From NCBI RefSeq assembly GCF_001298675.1, contig NZ_CYIG01000009.1, forward strand, positions 37,622-101,621: a DNA stretch of 64,000 nt, read 5' to 3'. Positions 11,528 to 20,937 of the stretch are shown one piece after another. A program made the position numbers and the translations under genes. Under the pieces are notes generated by a model that was given only the letters and a program-made list of their open reading frames with translations, was not told the origin of the DNA and did no database searches. Each line of letters begins with the position of its first letter. Position 1 is the stretch's first letter. The stretch comes from Paenacidovorax caeni (GTDB taxonomy: Bacteria; Pseudomonadota; Gammaproteobacteria; Burkholderiales; Burkholderiaceae_C).

Positions 11528-11579
11528 CACTATCAAAAGCAGAGCTGCCAGCGCGCTACCAGCAAGGGCTGGAAGCCAA
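11528..11579 (-). repeat. Dispersed repeat, copy 3, between gyrA and serC
   Basis: Plus-strand order ACTATCAAAAGCAG, AGCTGCCAGCGCG, CAGCAAGGGCTGG, AAGCCAATT is the reverse orientation of copy 1. It fills half of the 102-bp gap between gyrA and serC and ends 13 nt before the serC start, so its hairpin would form in the mRNA between the two genes. Confidence 0.72.
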
Positions 11580-11592
11580 TTAGACACAAAAC

Positions 11593-12702
11593 ATGACACG
11601 CCCGTACAACTTTTCCGCCGGCCCCGCGGCCATCCCTGAAGAAGTGCTGCAGCAGGCTGCTGCCGAAATGCTCGACTGGCACGGCAGCGGCATGGGCGTG
11701 ATGGAGATGAGCCATCGCGGCAAGGAGTTCATCTCCATCTGCGAACAGGCCGAGGCCGACCTGCGCGAGCTGCTGGCCGTGCCCGCTGAATTCAAGATCC
11801 TGTTCATGCAAGGCGGCGGCCTGGCCGAGAACGCCATCGTGCCGCTGAACCTGTCGCGCGCAGCCACCGTAGATTTCGTCGTCACCGGTTCCTGGAGCCA
11901 GAAGTCGCGCAAGGAAGCGCAAAAGTACGCCGCCGAAGTGCACACCGCTGCATCCAACGAGGCAGACGGCTTCACCACCCTGCCCGCCCCTGCGTCGTGG
12001 CAGCTCAGCCGCGGGGCCAGCTATGTGCACCTGTGCAGCAACGAAACCATCCACGGTGTCGAGTTCCATGAGCTGCCCGACCTGAAAGCACTGGGCTGCG
12101 ATGCGCCGCTGGTCATCGACTTCTCTTCGCACGTGGCCTCCCGCCCGGTTCAATGGGAGCGCGTCGGCCTGGCCTTCGGTGGCGCGCAGAAAAACATCGG
12201 CCCAGCCGGGCTGACGCTGGTCATCGTGCGCGAAGACCTGCTGGGCCACGCCCTGCCCATCTGCCCGAGCGCGTTCGACTACCGTGTCGTCGCCGAGAAC
12301 CAATCCATGTACAACACCCCGCCCACCTGGGGCATCTACATGGCCGGCCTGACCTTCCAGTGGCTCAAGCGCCAACGCGAAGGCGCGCTCACCGGCGTAG
12401 CGGCCATGCAGGCACGCAACATCGCCAAGGCCCAGCAGCTGTACGACTTCATCGACCGTTCGCCGTTCTACGTGAACAAGGTCGCACCCCACTGCCGCTC
12501 GCGCATGAACGTCCCGTTCTTCCTGCAGGACGAATCGCGCAACGACGCCTTCCTGCAGGGCGCCAAGGAACGCGGCCTGCTGCAGCTCAAGGGCCATAAG
12601 TCCGTGGGCGGCATGCGTGCCAGCCTCTATAACGCCATGCCGATCGCAGGCGTACAGGCCCTGGTGGACTACCTCCAAGACTTTGAACGCCTCCACGCCT
12701 GA
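11593..12702 (+). CDS. serC: Phosphoserine aminotransferase
   Basis: PLP enzyme converting 3-phosphohydroxypyruvate to phosphoserine (serine synthesis) and also the matching step of pyridoxal phosphate synthesis. The 369-residue protein starts [19 protein letters not shown], a strong SerC signature, and carries the PLP-binding lysine in [12 protein letters not shown] near residue 200. It ends with the conserved [10 protein letters not shown] and ALVDYLQDF. Length is normal. Downstream of gyrA and 9 bp ahead of pheA. Confidence 0.97.
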   Translation: MTRPYNFSAGPAAIPEEVLQQAAAEMLDWHGSGMGVMEMSHRGKEFISICEQAEADLRELLAVPAEFKILFMQGGGLAENAIVPLNLSRAATVDFVVTGSWSQKSRKEAQKYAAEVHTAASNEADGFTTLPAPASWQLSRGASYVHLCSNETIHGVEFHELPDLKALGCDAPLVIDFSSHVASRPVQWERVGLAFGGAQKNIGPAGLTLVIVREDLLGHALPICPSAFDYRVVAENQSMYNTPPTWGIYMAGLTFQWLKRQREGALTGVAAMQARNIAKAQQLYDFIDRSPFYVNKVAPHCRSRMNVPFFLQDESRNDAFLQGAKERGLLQLKGHKSVGGMRASLYNAMPIAGVQALVDYLQDFERLHA

Positions 12703-12711
12703 AGCCCCGGA

Positions 12712-13809
12712 ATGAACACCCCCCTTGCCTCCCCCGATCTGGCCAGCCTGCGGGTGCAGATCGACAACATCGACCAGCAACTGCTCACCCTACTCAACCA
12801 GCGTGCCCTCGTGGCCGAGCGCGTGGGCGAGGTCAAGAAGCGCGAAGGAACGCCCTTTTTCCGCCCCGACCGCGTGGCCCAGGTGATCGAAAAGATCACC
12901 CACGCCAACCCCGGGCCGCTCAAGGGCGCGCACGTTGCCGCCATCTGGCGCGAAATCATGTCTGCCTGCCTGGCGCTCGAGTCGCCCCAGCGCGTCGCCG
13001 TGCTTGGCCCCGAGGGCACGTTCTGCGAACAGGCCGCCATTGAGTACTTCGGCGGTGCCGCCGACCTGATGTACTGCAACAGCTTCGACGAGGTGTTCCA
13101 CGCCACGGCGGCCGGCAGCGCACAGTACGGCGTGGTGGGCGTCGAGAACTCCAACGAGGGCGTGGTCACACGCTCGCTCGACATGTTCTTGCACACCCCC
13201 TGCCACGTGGTGGGCGAGGTGAGCCTGCTGGTACGTCACAACCTGCTGCGCAGCAGCAACTCGGCCGAAGGCATCGAGGCCGTGCTGGCCCACCCGCAGG
13301 CACTGGCGCAATGCCAGGGCTGGCTGTCCAAGCACCTGCCACATGCCGAGCGCCGCCCGGTCTCCAGCAACGCCGAGGGCGCGCGCTTGGCCGCGACCAA
13401 CCCGGCCTGGGCCAGCATCTCCAGCGAGCGCGCAGCCCAGCAGTACGGCCTGCACGTGGTGGCCCACGCCATCCAGGACGACGCCTACAACCGCACGCGT
13501 TTCGCCGTCATCTGCCTGCCGCACACCCTGGCCACGGCCGCGCCTTCGGGCAAAGACTGCACCAGCCTCATCATCTCCGTGCCCAACCGCCCCGGCGCAG
13601 TGCACGACCTGCTGGTGCCGCTGAAGAAGCATGGCGTATCGATGACGCGCTTTGAGTCTCGCCCCGCGCGCACCGGCCAGTGGGAGTATTACTTCTACAT
13701 CGACATCGAGGGCCACCCGGCCCAGTCGCACGTGCATGCCGCACTGGAAGAGCTGCAGCAGCTGTGCGCCTTCTACAAGGTGCTGGGCACCTACCCGGTT
13801 TCAGCCTGA
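12712..13809 (+). CDS. pheA: Bifunctional chorismate mutase / prephenate dehydratase (P-protein)
   Basis: Converts chorismate to prephenate and then phenylpyruvate for phenylalanine. Domain order over 365 residues: AroQ-type mutase (about 5-95, starting LASLRVQIDNIDQQLLTLLNQRA), prephenate dehydratase (about 98-275, VAVLGPEGTFCEQAA and the GVVGVENSNEG loop with the T-R-F motif at NRTRFAVI), and a C-terminal ACT domain (about 285-365, TSLIISVPNRPGAVHDLL and ESRPARTGQWEY) that gives feedback inhibition by phenylalanine. Part of the serC-pheA-tyrA-aroA run with gaps of 9 bp. Confidence 0.97.
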   Translation: MNTPLASPDLASLRVQIDNIDQQLLTLLNQRALVAERVGEVKKREGTPFFRPDRVAQVIEKITHANPGPLKGAHVAAIWREIMSACLALESPQRVAVLGPEGTFCEQAAIEYFGGAADLMYCNSFDEVFHATAAGSAQYGVVGVENSNEGVVTRSLDMFLHTPCHVVGEVSLLVRHNLLRSSNSAEGIEAVLAHPQALAQCQGWLSKHLPHAERRPVSSNAEGARLAATNPAWASISSERAAQQYGLHVVAHAIQDDAYNRTRFAVICLPHTLATAAPSGKDCTSLIISVPNRPGAVHDLLVPLKKHGVSMTRFESRPARTGQWEYYFYIDIEGHPAQSHVHAALEELQQLCAFYKVLGTYPVSA

Positions 13810-13818
13810 GGAGCAGCC

Positions 13819-14703
13819 ATGTTTGAACAACTCGGACTGATCGGCTGCGGCCTCATGGGAGGCTCGTTCGCCCTGGCCATGAAGAAGGCCGGCCTCGTCA
13901 AGCGCGTGGTCGGCTACAGCAAATCGCCCTCGACCACCGACCGTGCACGCCAGTTGGGCGTGATTGATGTCGAAGCCCCTTCGGCGCTGCTGGCCGTGGC
14001 CGGTGCCGACATCGTGCTGGTCGCCGTGCCCGTTGCAGCGACGGAGGCCACGCTCAAATCCATCAAGCACCTCGTCACCCCGCAGATGCTCGTCATGGAC
14101 GTGGGCTCGACCAAGGCTGACGTGGTGCAGGCCGCGCGCCGCGCACTACGCGACCAGGTCGGCTCCTTCGTCCCCGCGCACCCGATCGCGGGGCGCGAGG
14201 TCTCCGGCGTGGAACACGCCGACCCCGAGCTGTACGCCGGGCGCCAGGTCATCCTCACGCCCACCGAGCGCACGCTCGCGGCCCACCTGCGCTGCGCCGA
14301 AGAGCTGTGGACACGGCTCGGCTGCCGCGTCACCAGCATGGCCCCGGAGGCACACGATGCGGCCTTCGCCGCCGTGAGCCACCTGCCGCACCTGCTCGCC
14401 TTCGCCATGATGCAAAGCGTGATCCGCCAGGAGAACAGCGACTACATCCTGTCTCTTGCCGGCACGGGCTTTCGCGATTTCACACGTATTGCCGCGAGCG
14501 ATCCCAAGATGTGGCGCGACATCCTGCGCGCCAACCGCGAAGAAGTACTGGTGCAGTCACGTTTGTTCCAGGAAGCACTGCAGGCCTTCGAGCACGCCAT
14601 TCAGGCAGACGACGACCAGTCCCTGGAAGACATGCTCACCCTGGCCAGCGAAACCCGCGCGCACTGGCGCATGGGCGCACTGCGCAAACACAAAGCCGCC
14701 TGA
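13819..14703 (+). CDS. tyrA: Prephenate dehydrogenase
   Basis: NAD(P)-dependent enzyme of tyrosine synthesis. The 294-residue protein has the Rossmann motif [16 protein letters not shown] at residues 6-21, the [12 protein letters not shown] segment and the catalytic-region [16 protein letters not shown]. The single-domain form without mutase or ACT domains is the usual one in this group. A GAGGAGC stretch precedes the ATG. The stop overlaps the aroA start as TGATG, so translation is coupled. Confidence 0.95.
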   Translation: MFEQLGLIGCGLMGGSFALAMKKAGLVKRVVGYSKSPSTTDRARQLGVIDVEAPSALLAVAGADIVLVAVPVAATEATLKSIKHLVTPQMLVMDVGSTKADVVQAARRALRDQVGSFVPAHPIAGREVSGVEHADPELYAGRQVILTPTERTLAAHLRCAEELWTRLGCRVTSMAPEAHDAAFAAVSHLPHLLAFAMMQSVIRQENSDYILSLAGTGFRDFTRIAASDPKMWRDILRANREEVLVQSRLFQEALQAFEHAIQADDDQSLEDMLTLASETRAHWRMGALRKHKAA

Positions 14704-16739
14704 TGTACAGCACCGCATTTCTTGACCTGCCGCCGTTGCTGACAGCGGGCGGCACCGTCCAACTGCCGGGCTCGAAGAGCATTTCCAACCGCGTGCTGCT
14801 GCTCGCCGCCCTGAGCCAGGGCACCACCGAGGTGCACGACCTGCTGGCCAGCGACGACACACGGGTCATGCTCGACGGGCTGCGCGCCTTGGGCTGCGGC
14901 GTCGATGAATCGGGTGGCTCCACGGTGCGCATCACCGGGCTGGGCGACCAGCCACCGCGCTCGCCGGCAGCGCTGTTCCTCGGCAACGCAGGCACTGCCA
15001 TGCGCCCGCTGACCGCAGCGCTGGCACTGCTCGGTGGCGAATTCACGCTCTCTGGCATACCGCGCATGCACGAGCGCCCGATCGGCGACCTGGTCGATGC
15101 ACTGCGCCAGCTTGGCTGCCAGATCGACTATCTGGGCAACGAGGGTTTCCCTCCCCTGCGCATCGCCCACGGCGCGGGTCTGCCCGCGCTGCGGCTGCAG
15201 GCGCCGATCCCAGTGCGCGGCGACGTCTCGAGCCAGTTCCTCACCGCGCTGCTGCTGGCGCTGCCACTGGTGGCGCGGGAGCAGGACGTGGTCATCGAGG
15301 TGGTGGGCGAGCTGATTTCCAAGCCCTACATCCAGATTACCCTGGCCTTGCTAGCACGCTTCGGCATCCAGGTAGCGCGCCAAGGCTGGGAGCGCTTCAC
15401 CATTCCCGCCGGTAGCCGCTACCAGTCGCCGGGCAGCATCCACGTCGAGGCAGACGCCTCATCTGCTAGCTATTTCATAGCACTTGGCGCGCTTTCAGCA
15501 AGCGCTGAGGGCCAAAATGGCATCAAGATCCAAGGTGTGGGCCTGGACTCGATCCAGGGCGACATCCGCTTCGTTGAAGCAGCACGCGCCATGGGCGCCG
15601 ACATCACCGGCGGCCCGAACTGGCTGCATGTCGCGCGCGGCGCCTGGCCACTGCGTGCCATCGACCTGGACTGCAACCACATCCCAGACGCGGCCATGAC
15701 CCTGGCCACCATGGCGCTGTACGCCCAAGGCACAACACGGCTGCGCAACATTGCCAGCTGGCGTGTCAAGGAAACCGACCGCATCGCCGCCATGGCCACT
15801 GAGTTGCGCAAGCTCGGCGCCACGGTGGAAGAAGGCGCAGACTTCATCGCCATCACACCGCCCGCAACGCCCCAGGACTGGAAGGCCGCCAGCATCCACA
15901 CCTACGACGACCACCGCGTCGCCATGTGTTTCTCGCTCGCTGCGTTCAACCCGGCGTGCCTGCCGGTGCGCATCGAAGACCCCAAGTGCGTTGCCAAGAC
16001 CTTCCCGGACTACTTCGAAGCCCTGTTCTCCGTCGTGCAGACCGCACAGGCCCACATTCCGGTGCTGTGTATCGACGGCCCCACCGCGTCGGGCAAAGGC
16101 ACGGTGGCAGCCGCAGTGGCACAGCAACTGGGCTATGCGCTGCTCGACTCCGGTGCGCTGTACCGCATCACGGCGCTGGCTGCCGTGCAGGCGGGCATCG
16201 ACATCGCACCGGCCCATGAGGCTGCGCTCGCCGACCTGGCCCGCACACTGCCCGTGCGCTTCGCTGATGGCCGTATCTGGCTGGCCAGCGCCGACGTGAC
16301 CGACGCCATCCGCACCGAAGCCATGGGCATGAACGCCTCACGCATCTCGGCGCTGCCGGCCGTGCGCGCGGCACTGGTCGATCTGCAGCACGGCTTTGCC
16401 CGCCTGCCCGGCCTGGTGGCCGATGGCCGCGACATGGGCACCGTGATCTTTCCCCAGGCGCCGCTGAAAGTTTTCATGACCGCCAGTGCTGCCTGCCGCG
16501 CCGAGCGGAGGCACCAACAGTTGCTCGCCAAGGGAATTGACGCTAATATCGACGCCCTTCGCGCAGACTTGGAGGCGCGCGACCTGCAGGATCAATCCCG
16601 CAAGGTGGCCCCCCTGAAACCCGCGCAAGACGCCCTGCTGCTGGACAATTCCGGGCTGACGATCGACGAGACCGTTGCCCAGGTGATTGTTTGGTGGGAG
16701 GAGCGCCAGCCTTTCGCCATCCACCTGGCACAGGGCTGA
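14703..16739 (+). CDS. aroA-cmk: Fused 3-phosphoshikimate 1-carboxyvinyltransferase (EPSP synthase) / cytidylate kinase
   Basis: One uninterrupted 678-residue frame joins two enzymes that are separate genes in most bacteria. Residues 1 to about 445 are EPSP synthase ([10 protein letters not shown] near 20, [49 protein letters not shown]). From about residue 452 (nt 16056) it is CMP kinase, with P-loop GPTASGKGT and [13 protein letters not shown]. The junction is about 10 residues ([16 protein letters not shown]). Fused forms are annotated in Comamonadaceae. Residues near 259-273 of the first domain are encoded by a dispersed repeat. The start overlaps the tyrA stop. Confidence 0.95.
   Translation: MYSTAFLDLPPLLTAGGTVQLPGSKSISNRVLLLAALSQGTTEVHDLLASDDTRVMLDGLRALGCGVDESGGSTVRITGLGDQPPRSPAALFLGNAGTAMRPLTAALALLGGEFTLSGIPRMHERPIGDLVDALRQLGCQIDYLGNEGFPPLRIAHGAGLPALRLQAPIPVRGDVSSQFLTALLLALPLVAREQDVVIEVVGELISKPYIQITLALLARFGIQVARQGWERFTIPAGSRYQSPGSIHVEADASSASYFIALGALSASAEGQNGIKIQGVGLDSIQGDIRFVEAARAMGADITGGPNWLHVARGAWPLRAIDLDCNHIPDAAMTLATMALYAQGTTRLRNIASWRVKETDRIAAMATELRKLGATVEEGADFIAITPPATPQDWKAASIHTYDDHRVAMCFSLAAFNPACLPVRIEDPKCVAKTFPDYFEALFSVVQTAQAHIPVLCIDGPTASGKGTVAAAVAQQLGYALLDSGALYRITALAAVQAGIDIAPAHEAALADLARTLPVRFADGRIWLASADVTDAIRTEAMGMNASRISALPAVRAALVDLQHGFARLPGLVADGRDMGTVIFPQAPLKVFMTASAACRAERRHQQLLAKGIDANIDALRADLEARDLQDQSRKVAPLKPAQDALLLDNSGLTIDETVAQVIVWWEERQPFAIHLAQG
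15465..15521 (+). repeat. Dispersed repeat, copy 4, inside aroA-cmk
   Basis: Blocks GCTAGCTATTTCATAG, CACTTGGCGCGC, CAGCAAGCGCTGAGG and GCCAAAATGGC reproduce the family consensus in order. The copy starts in the codons for the conserved DASSASYF motif and produces a segment ([15 protein letters not shown]) longer than the corresponding turn in E. coli AroA, which reads LAAAAIKGG as I remember it. Confidence 0.68.
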
Positions 16740-16899
16740 CACCGGCCCACACCGCCCCTGCCGCGCTGCACCCAGGCGCACTGGCGGTGTGGTTCATCAA
16801 CCTAACCCGTGGTGCAAGCCACAAGCAACCCTTCGCCCACAGCCCTAGAAACGGCCGCAATGGTGCTGCCGGAAACCTGTGGTGCGAGCAAGGAAACAC

Positions 16900-18588
16900 A
16901 TGTCCGAATCTTTTGCCGCCCTGTTTGAAGAATCGCTGCAACGCACTGAAATGCGTCCTGGCGAGGTCATCACCGCCGAAGTCGTGCGCGTTGAGCACAA
17001 CTTCGTCGTCGTGAACGCTGGCCTGAAGTCTGAAGCCTATGTGCCAATCGACGAATTCAAGAACGACCAGGGCGAAATCGAAGTCCAAGTGGGTGACTTC
17101 GTGTCCGTGGCCATCGGCTCCATCGAAAACGGCTACGGCGACACCATCCTGTCGCGCGACACCGCCAAGCGCCTGGCTTCCTGGCTGGCCCTGGAGAAGG
17201 CGCTGGAATCTGGCGAGTTCGTCACCGGCACGACTTCCGGCAAGGTCAAGGGCGGCCTGACGGTGCTGGTCAACGGCATCCGCGCTTTCCTGCCCGGCTC
17301 GCTGATCGACACCCGCCCGATCAAGGATCTGACCCCCTACGAGAACAAGACCCTGGAATTCAAGGTCATCAAGCTCGACCGCAAGCGCAACAACGTGGTG
17401 CTGAGCCGCCGCGCCGTGGTGGAAGCCTCCATGGGCGAAGAGCGCGCCAAGCTGATGGAAACGCTGAAGGAAGGCGCCATCGTTCAAGGCGTGGTCAAGA
17501 ACATCACCGAATACGGTGCGTTCGTGGACCTGGGCGGCATCGACGGCCTGCTGCACATCACCGACATGGCATGGCGCCGCGTGCGTCACCCCTCCGAGGT
17601 GGTCACGGCAGGTCAAGAGATCACTGCCAAGATTCTCAAGTTCGACACCGAGAAGAACCGCGTGTCTCTGGGCCTCAAGCAGATGGGCGACGATCCCTGG
17701 ATGGGCGTGGCTCGCCGCTACCCCTCGGGCACCCGCCTGTTCGGCAAGGTCACGAACATTGCCGACTACGGCGCGTTCGTGGAACTCGAGCCCGGCATCG
17801 AAGGTCTGGTGCACGTTTCCGAAATGGACTGGACCAACAAGAACGTGGCGCCTTCCAAGCTCGTGTCGCTGGGTGACGAAGTCGAAGTCATGGTCCTCGA
17901 GATCGACGAAGACAAGCGCCGCATCAGCCTGGGCATGAAGCAGTGCCGCGCCAACCCCTGGCAAGAGTTTGCCCAGAACACCAAGCGCGGTGACCGCGTG
18001 AAGGGCCCGATCAAGTCGATCACCGACTTCGGCGTGTTCGTGGGTCTGGCCGCCGGTATTGACGGCCTGGTGCACCTGTCCGACCTGTCGTGGAACGAAA
18101 CCGGCGAAGCTGCCGTGCGCAACTACAAGAAGGGCCAGGAAGTCGAAGCCATCGTGCTGGCCGTGGACGTGGACCGCGAGCGTATCTCCCTGGGCATCAA
18201 GCAGCTCGACAGCGATCCGTTCACCACCTTCGTGACGGTGAACGACAAGGGCCAGACGGTGACCGGCAAGGTCAAGACCGTGGACGCCCGTGGCGCTGAA
18301 ATCGACCTGGGCGAAGACATCGTGGGCTACCTGCGCGCTTCGGAAATCTCCCGCGACCGCGTGGAAGACGCCCGCAACGTGCTGAAGGAAGGCGACGAAG
18401 TGACGGCCGTGGTGGTGAACGTGGATCGCAAGACGCGCAACATCCAGCTGTCGATCAAGCAAAAGGACATGATCGACGAGCAAGGCGCCATGGCTTCCCT
18501 GTCGGCCCAGTCGGCCAAGGAAAACGCCGGAACGACCAGCCTGGGCGCCCTGCTGCGCGCCAAGCTGGACGGCGGCTCCGACAAGTAA
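16900..18588 (+). CDS. rpsA: 30S ribosomal protein S1
   Basis: RNA-binding ribosomal protein that helps mRNAs bind the 30S subunit. The 562-residue protein starts [13 protein letters not shown] and contains six S1 (OB-fold) repeats, the last four marked by [39 protein letters not shown] and [18 protein letters not shown] is 7 nt ahead of the ATG; an in-frame upstream ATG at 16879 lacks this support. The 160 bp after cmk holds no terminator that I can see and probably holds a promoter. Confidence 0.98.
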   Translation: MSESFAALFEESLQRTEMRPGEVITAEVVRVEHNFVVVNAGLKSEAYVPIDEFKNDQGEIEVQVGDFVSVAIGSIENGYGDTILSRDTAKRLASWLALEKALESGEFVTGTTSGKVKGGLTVLVNGIRAFLPGSLIDTRPIKDLTPYENKTLEFKVIKLDRKRNNVVLSRRAVVEASMGEERAKLMETLKEGAIVQGVVKNITEYGAFVDLGGIDGLLHITDMAWRRVRHPSEVVTAGQEITAKILKFDTEKNRVSLGLKQMGDDPWMGVARRYPSGTRLFGKVTNIADYGAFVELEPGIEGLVHVSEMDWTNKNVAPSKLVSLGDEVEVMVLEIDEDKRRISLGMKQCRANPWQEFAQNTKRGDRVKGPIKSITDFGVFVGLAAGIDGLVHLSDLSWNETGEAAVRNYKKGQEVEAIVLAVDVDRERISLGIKQLDSDPFTTFVTVNDKGQTVTGKVKTVDARGAEIDLGEDIVGYLRASEISRDRVEDARNVLKEGDEVTAVVVNVDRKTRNIQLSIKQKDMIDEQGAMASLSAQSAKENAGTTSLGALLRAKLDGGSDK

Positions 18589-18681
18589 GCCACCCCGGCC
18601 CCATGCACAATGGGGCCCTTCGCGGCGGGCGCGCAGGCTTCCTGGGCGCCCGTCTTCATTTCATCCCTGCACCGAACTGCC

Positions 18682-18981
18682 ATGACACGATCCGACCTCG
18701 TTGAAGAACTGGCCGCCCGCTTTGGCCAGCTCACGCACCGCGACGCCGAACACGCCGTCAAGACCATCCTCGACGCAGTGGGCGATGCACTGGTGCGCGG
18801 GCACCGCATCGAGATCCGGGGGTTCGGCAGCTTCTCAGTCACGCACCGCCCGCCCCGCCTGGGCCGCAACCCGCGCAGCGGCGAAGCCGTGCAGATTCCC
18901 GAAAAGCGTGTGCCCCACTTCAAGCCCGGCAAGGCACTGCGCGAATCGGTGGCGCAGCAAAGCGCCGAAACAGGCGCATAA
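18682..18981 (+). CDS. ihfB: Integration host factor subunit beta
   Basis: DNA-bending protein acting as a heterodimer with IhfA in recombination, replication and promoter architecture. The 99-residue product starts [14 protein letters not shown] and has the HU/IHF signature [20 protein letters not shown], with the intercalating proline arm (R-N-P) and [11 protein letters not shown] at the end. The ATG at 18682 gives canonical length; the longer open frame upstream has no family similarity. Follows rpsA as in most betaproteobacteria. Confidence 0.96.
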   Translation: MTRSDLVEELAARFGQLTHRDAEHAVKTILDAVGDALVRGHRIEIRGFGSFSVTHRPPRLGRNPRSGEAVQIPEKRVPHFKPGKALRESVAQQSAETGA

Positions 18982-19007
18982 AATCCCCGACACCACTGGG
19001 GAGACGC

Positions 19008-19322
19008 ATGAAATATCTGCTGTGGCTGCTCAAGGCAGCCATTTTTTTCACGCTTTTCGCGTTCGCGCTGAACAACCAGCAAGACGCCAGCGTGCATTTC
19101 TTCTTCGGCACCCAATGGCGTGCCCCCATGGTGCTGGTCGTGCTCTCGGCCTTTGCGCTGGGTGTCGTGGTCGGCGTACTGGGCATGGTGCCGCGCTGGT
19201 GGCGCCACCGCACTGCGGCGCGGCGCGCGCAGGCGGCGGCAGGCCAAGCGGACACTCCATCCAGCACTGCAGAGCCGTCTTCCGTCCCCACGACCGCCGA
19301 GCCACCCCTCCATGGAATTTGA
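19008..19322 (+). CDS. lapA: LapA domain (DUF1049) inner-membrane protein
   Basis: Small membrane partner of LapB in control of lipopolysaccharide synthesis (via LpxC turnover). The 104-residue protein has two transmembrane helices (about residues 5-21 and 40-61) around the conserved NNQQDASVHFFFGTQWRAPMVLV loop and a basic WWRHRTAARRAQ stretch after the second helix. The last 11 nt overlap the lapB start. The pairing with lapB and the position after ihfB support the assignment. Confidence 0.92.
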   Translation: MKYLLWLLKAAIFFTLFAFALNNQQDASVHFFFGTQWRAPMVLVVLSAFALGVVVGVLGMVPRWWRHRTAARRAQAAAGQADTPSSTAEPSSVPTTAEPPLHGI

Positions 19323-20469
19323 CCTGAGCTGGATCCTGCTGGGGCACCCCCTGGCCTTCGTGCTGGGCTGGTGGGCCTCCCGTTTCGACCTGCGCCAGCT
19401 GCGCCTGGAGAACCGGCAGGCACCCAAGGCCTACTTCAAGGGGCTGAACTTCCTGCTGAACGAGCAACAGGACCAGGCCATCGATGCTTTCATCGAAGCC
19501 GTGCAGAATGACCCAGACACGTCGGAGCTGCACTTCGCCCTGGGCAACCTGTTCCGGCGGCGCGGCGAATACAACCGTGCCGTGCGCGTGCATGAACATT
19601 TGCTCTCACGCGGCGACCTGAGCAGCGCCGACCGTGACCGTGCCCAGCACGCCCTGGCGCTCGACTTCCTCAAGGCGGGCCTGCTCGACCGCGCCGAGGA
19701 CGCACTCAAGCCGCTCGAAGGCACTGCCTACGAGCACGAAGCGCGGCTGGCGCGGCTGGCGATCTACGAGCGCACGCGCGATTGGCCCCAGGCGGCCACC
19801 ATCGCGGCCAAGATTCAGGCGGCGGGCCAGGGCGACTTCAGCCAGCGGCAGGCGCACTACCTGTGCGAACAGGCCCAGGCCGCGGTCGCACAGGGCGACG
19901 AAGTAAAGGCCGGACGACTGCTTGACGAAGCCCATGCCGTCGCGCCACAAGCGCCCCGCCCGCTGATCGAGCGCGCACGCCAGCAGCAGCGCCAAGGCCA
20001 CGGCAGCGCGGCCGTCGACACCCTCATGCGCCTGGCAGGACAGGCCCCGGCAGCGCTGCCCCTGGCGGCCTCGCTGCTGCTGGAAGCGGCCGCCGCCAGC
20101 GGGCGCAACGACGAAGCGCGGGCCCTGCTGGAAGGCAACTACGAACGCGCCCCTTCGCTCGATCTGCTTGAAGCACTGGTGGCCCTGGACCGTACCAGCG
20201 ACGACGCCCAGCGCCCAGGGCGCGAGCGCTATGCCTTGCACCTGGCGCACGAACCCTCCCTGGTGGCTGCGACGCAATGGCTGGCGGGCGAGCGCCTGGC
20301 GCACGAGGATTTCCATCCCGCCATCCAACGTGCACTCGACCAAGCCGCCAAGCCGCTCATGCGCTACCGCTGTGCGGCCTGTGGTTTCGAGGCGCGCCAG
20401 CATTTCTGGCAATGCCCCGGCTGCCAGAGCTGGGACAGCTACCCGGCCCGCCGCGTCGAAGAACTTTAA
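19312..20469 (+). CDS. lapB: LapB, TPR and rubredoxin-type regulator of LPS assembly
   Basis: Membrane-anchored scaffold that couples LPS synthesis to LpxC proteolysis by FtsH. The 385-residue product has an N-terminal membrane anchor (residues 3-20, the standard MEFDLSWILLGHPLAFVLGWWASR start, quoted here in part only for its position), tetratricopeptide repeats through the middle (AFIEAVQNDPDTSELHFALG, and following) and a C-terminal zinc knuckle with two CxxC pairs (YRCAACGF and WQCPGCQSW). The ATG at 19312 matches the family N-terminus. Confidence 0.94.
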   Translation: MEFDLSWILLGHPLAFVLGWWASRFDLRQLRLENRQAPKAYFKGLNFLLNEQQDQAIDAFIEAVQNDPDTSELHFALGNLFRRRGEYNRAVRVHEHLLSRGDLSSADRDRAQHALALDFLKAGLLDRAEDALKPLEGTAYEHEARLARLAIYERTRDWPQAATIAAKIQAAGQGDFSQRQAHYLCEQAQAAVAQGDEVKAGRLLDEAHAVAPQAPRPLIERARQQQRQGHGSAAVDTLMRLAGQAPAALPLAASLLLEAAAASGRNDEARALLEGNYERAPSLDLLEALVALDRTSDDAQRPGRERYALHLAHEPSLVAATQWLAGERLAHEDFHPAIQRALDQAAKPLMRYRCAACGFEARQHFWQCPGCQSWDSYPARRVEEL

Positions 20470-20481
20470 AAGGAGTACACC

Positions 20482-20850
20482 ATGTCCTTGCGCCATCTCG
20501 TCACCGCAGCCCTGGCCTTCCTGTGGCTGGGCGCAGCCAGCGCCGCCGTCGAGGCCAACAAGGCCACCGAGGCCGAACTCGATGGCGTACGCGGTCTGGG
20601 CCCATCCCTCACCGCGCGCATCATCGCGGCACGCGAGAAAGCACCGTTTCGCAACTGGGACGAATTCATTCTGCGCGTGCCCGGCATCGGCCCCGCACGG
20701 GCCTACCAGCTCTCGGCCGAGGGGCTGACCGTCAACGGCGAAAGCTACCAGATCCAGGGCGTGGCGACGCCCCCAGGGGTTCCGGCCATTCCCAAGGCCC
20801 CAGCCGCCCCTGCCGCACCGCCAAAGCCTGCCATGCCGAAGTTTCAATGA
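20482..20850 (+). CDS. ComEA-like helix-hairpin-helix protein, exported
   Basis: A 122-residue protein with a signal peptide (cleavage after about residue 22, ASA-AVE) and the ComEA-type HhH pair: NKATEAELDGVRGLGPSLTAR and FILRVPGIGPARAYQLS. The C-terminus is a Pro/Ala tail. ComEA binds DNA in the periplasm during natural transformation, but short stand-alone HhH proteins are also found without other competence genes, and none are adjacent here. AGGAG lies about 8 nt before the ATG and 12 bp after lapB, so it may be co-transcribed. Confidence 0.85.
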   Translation: MSLRHLVTAALAFLWLGAASAAVEANKATEAELDGVRGLGPSLTARIIAAREKAPFRNWDEFILRVPGIGPARAYQLSAEGLTVNGESYQIQGVATPPGVPAIPKAPAAPAAPPKPAMPKFQ

Positions 20851-20937
20851 ACCCACGCAGGCGCATGGCCAATGCCGTGCATCTGCTCAGGTTTTCATAG
20901 CATGCAGACCCGGGCTTGCCCGTAGAATGGTCTGCAC

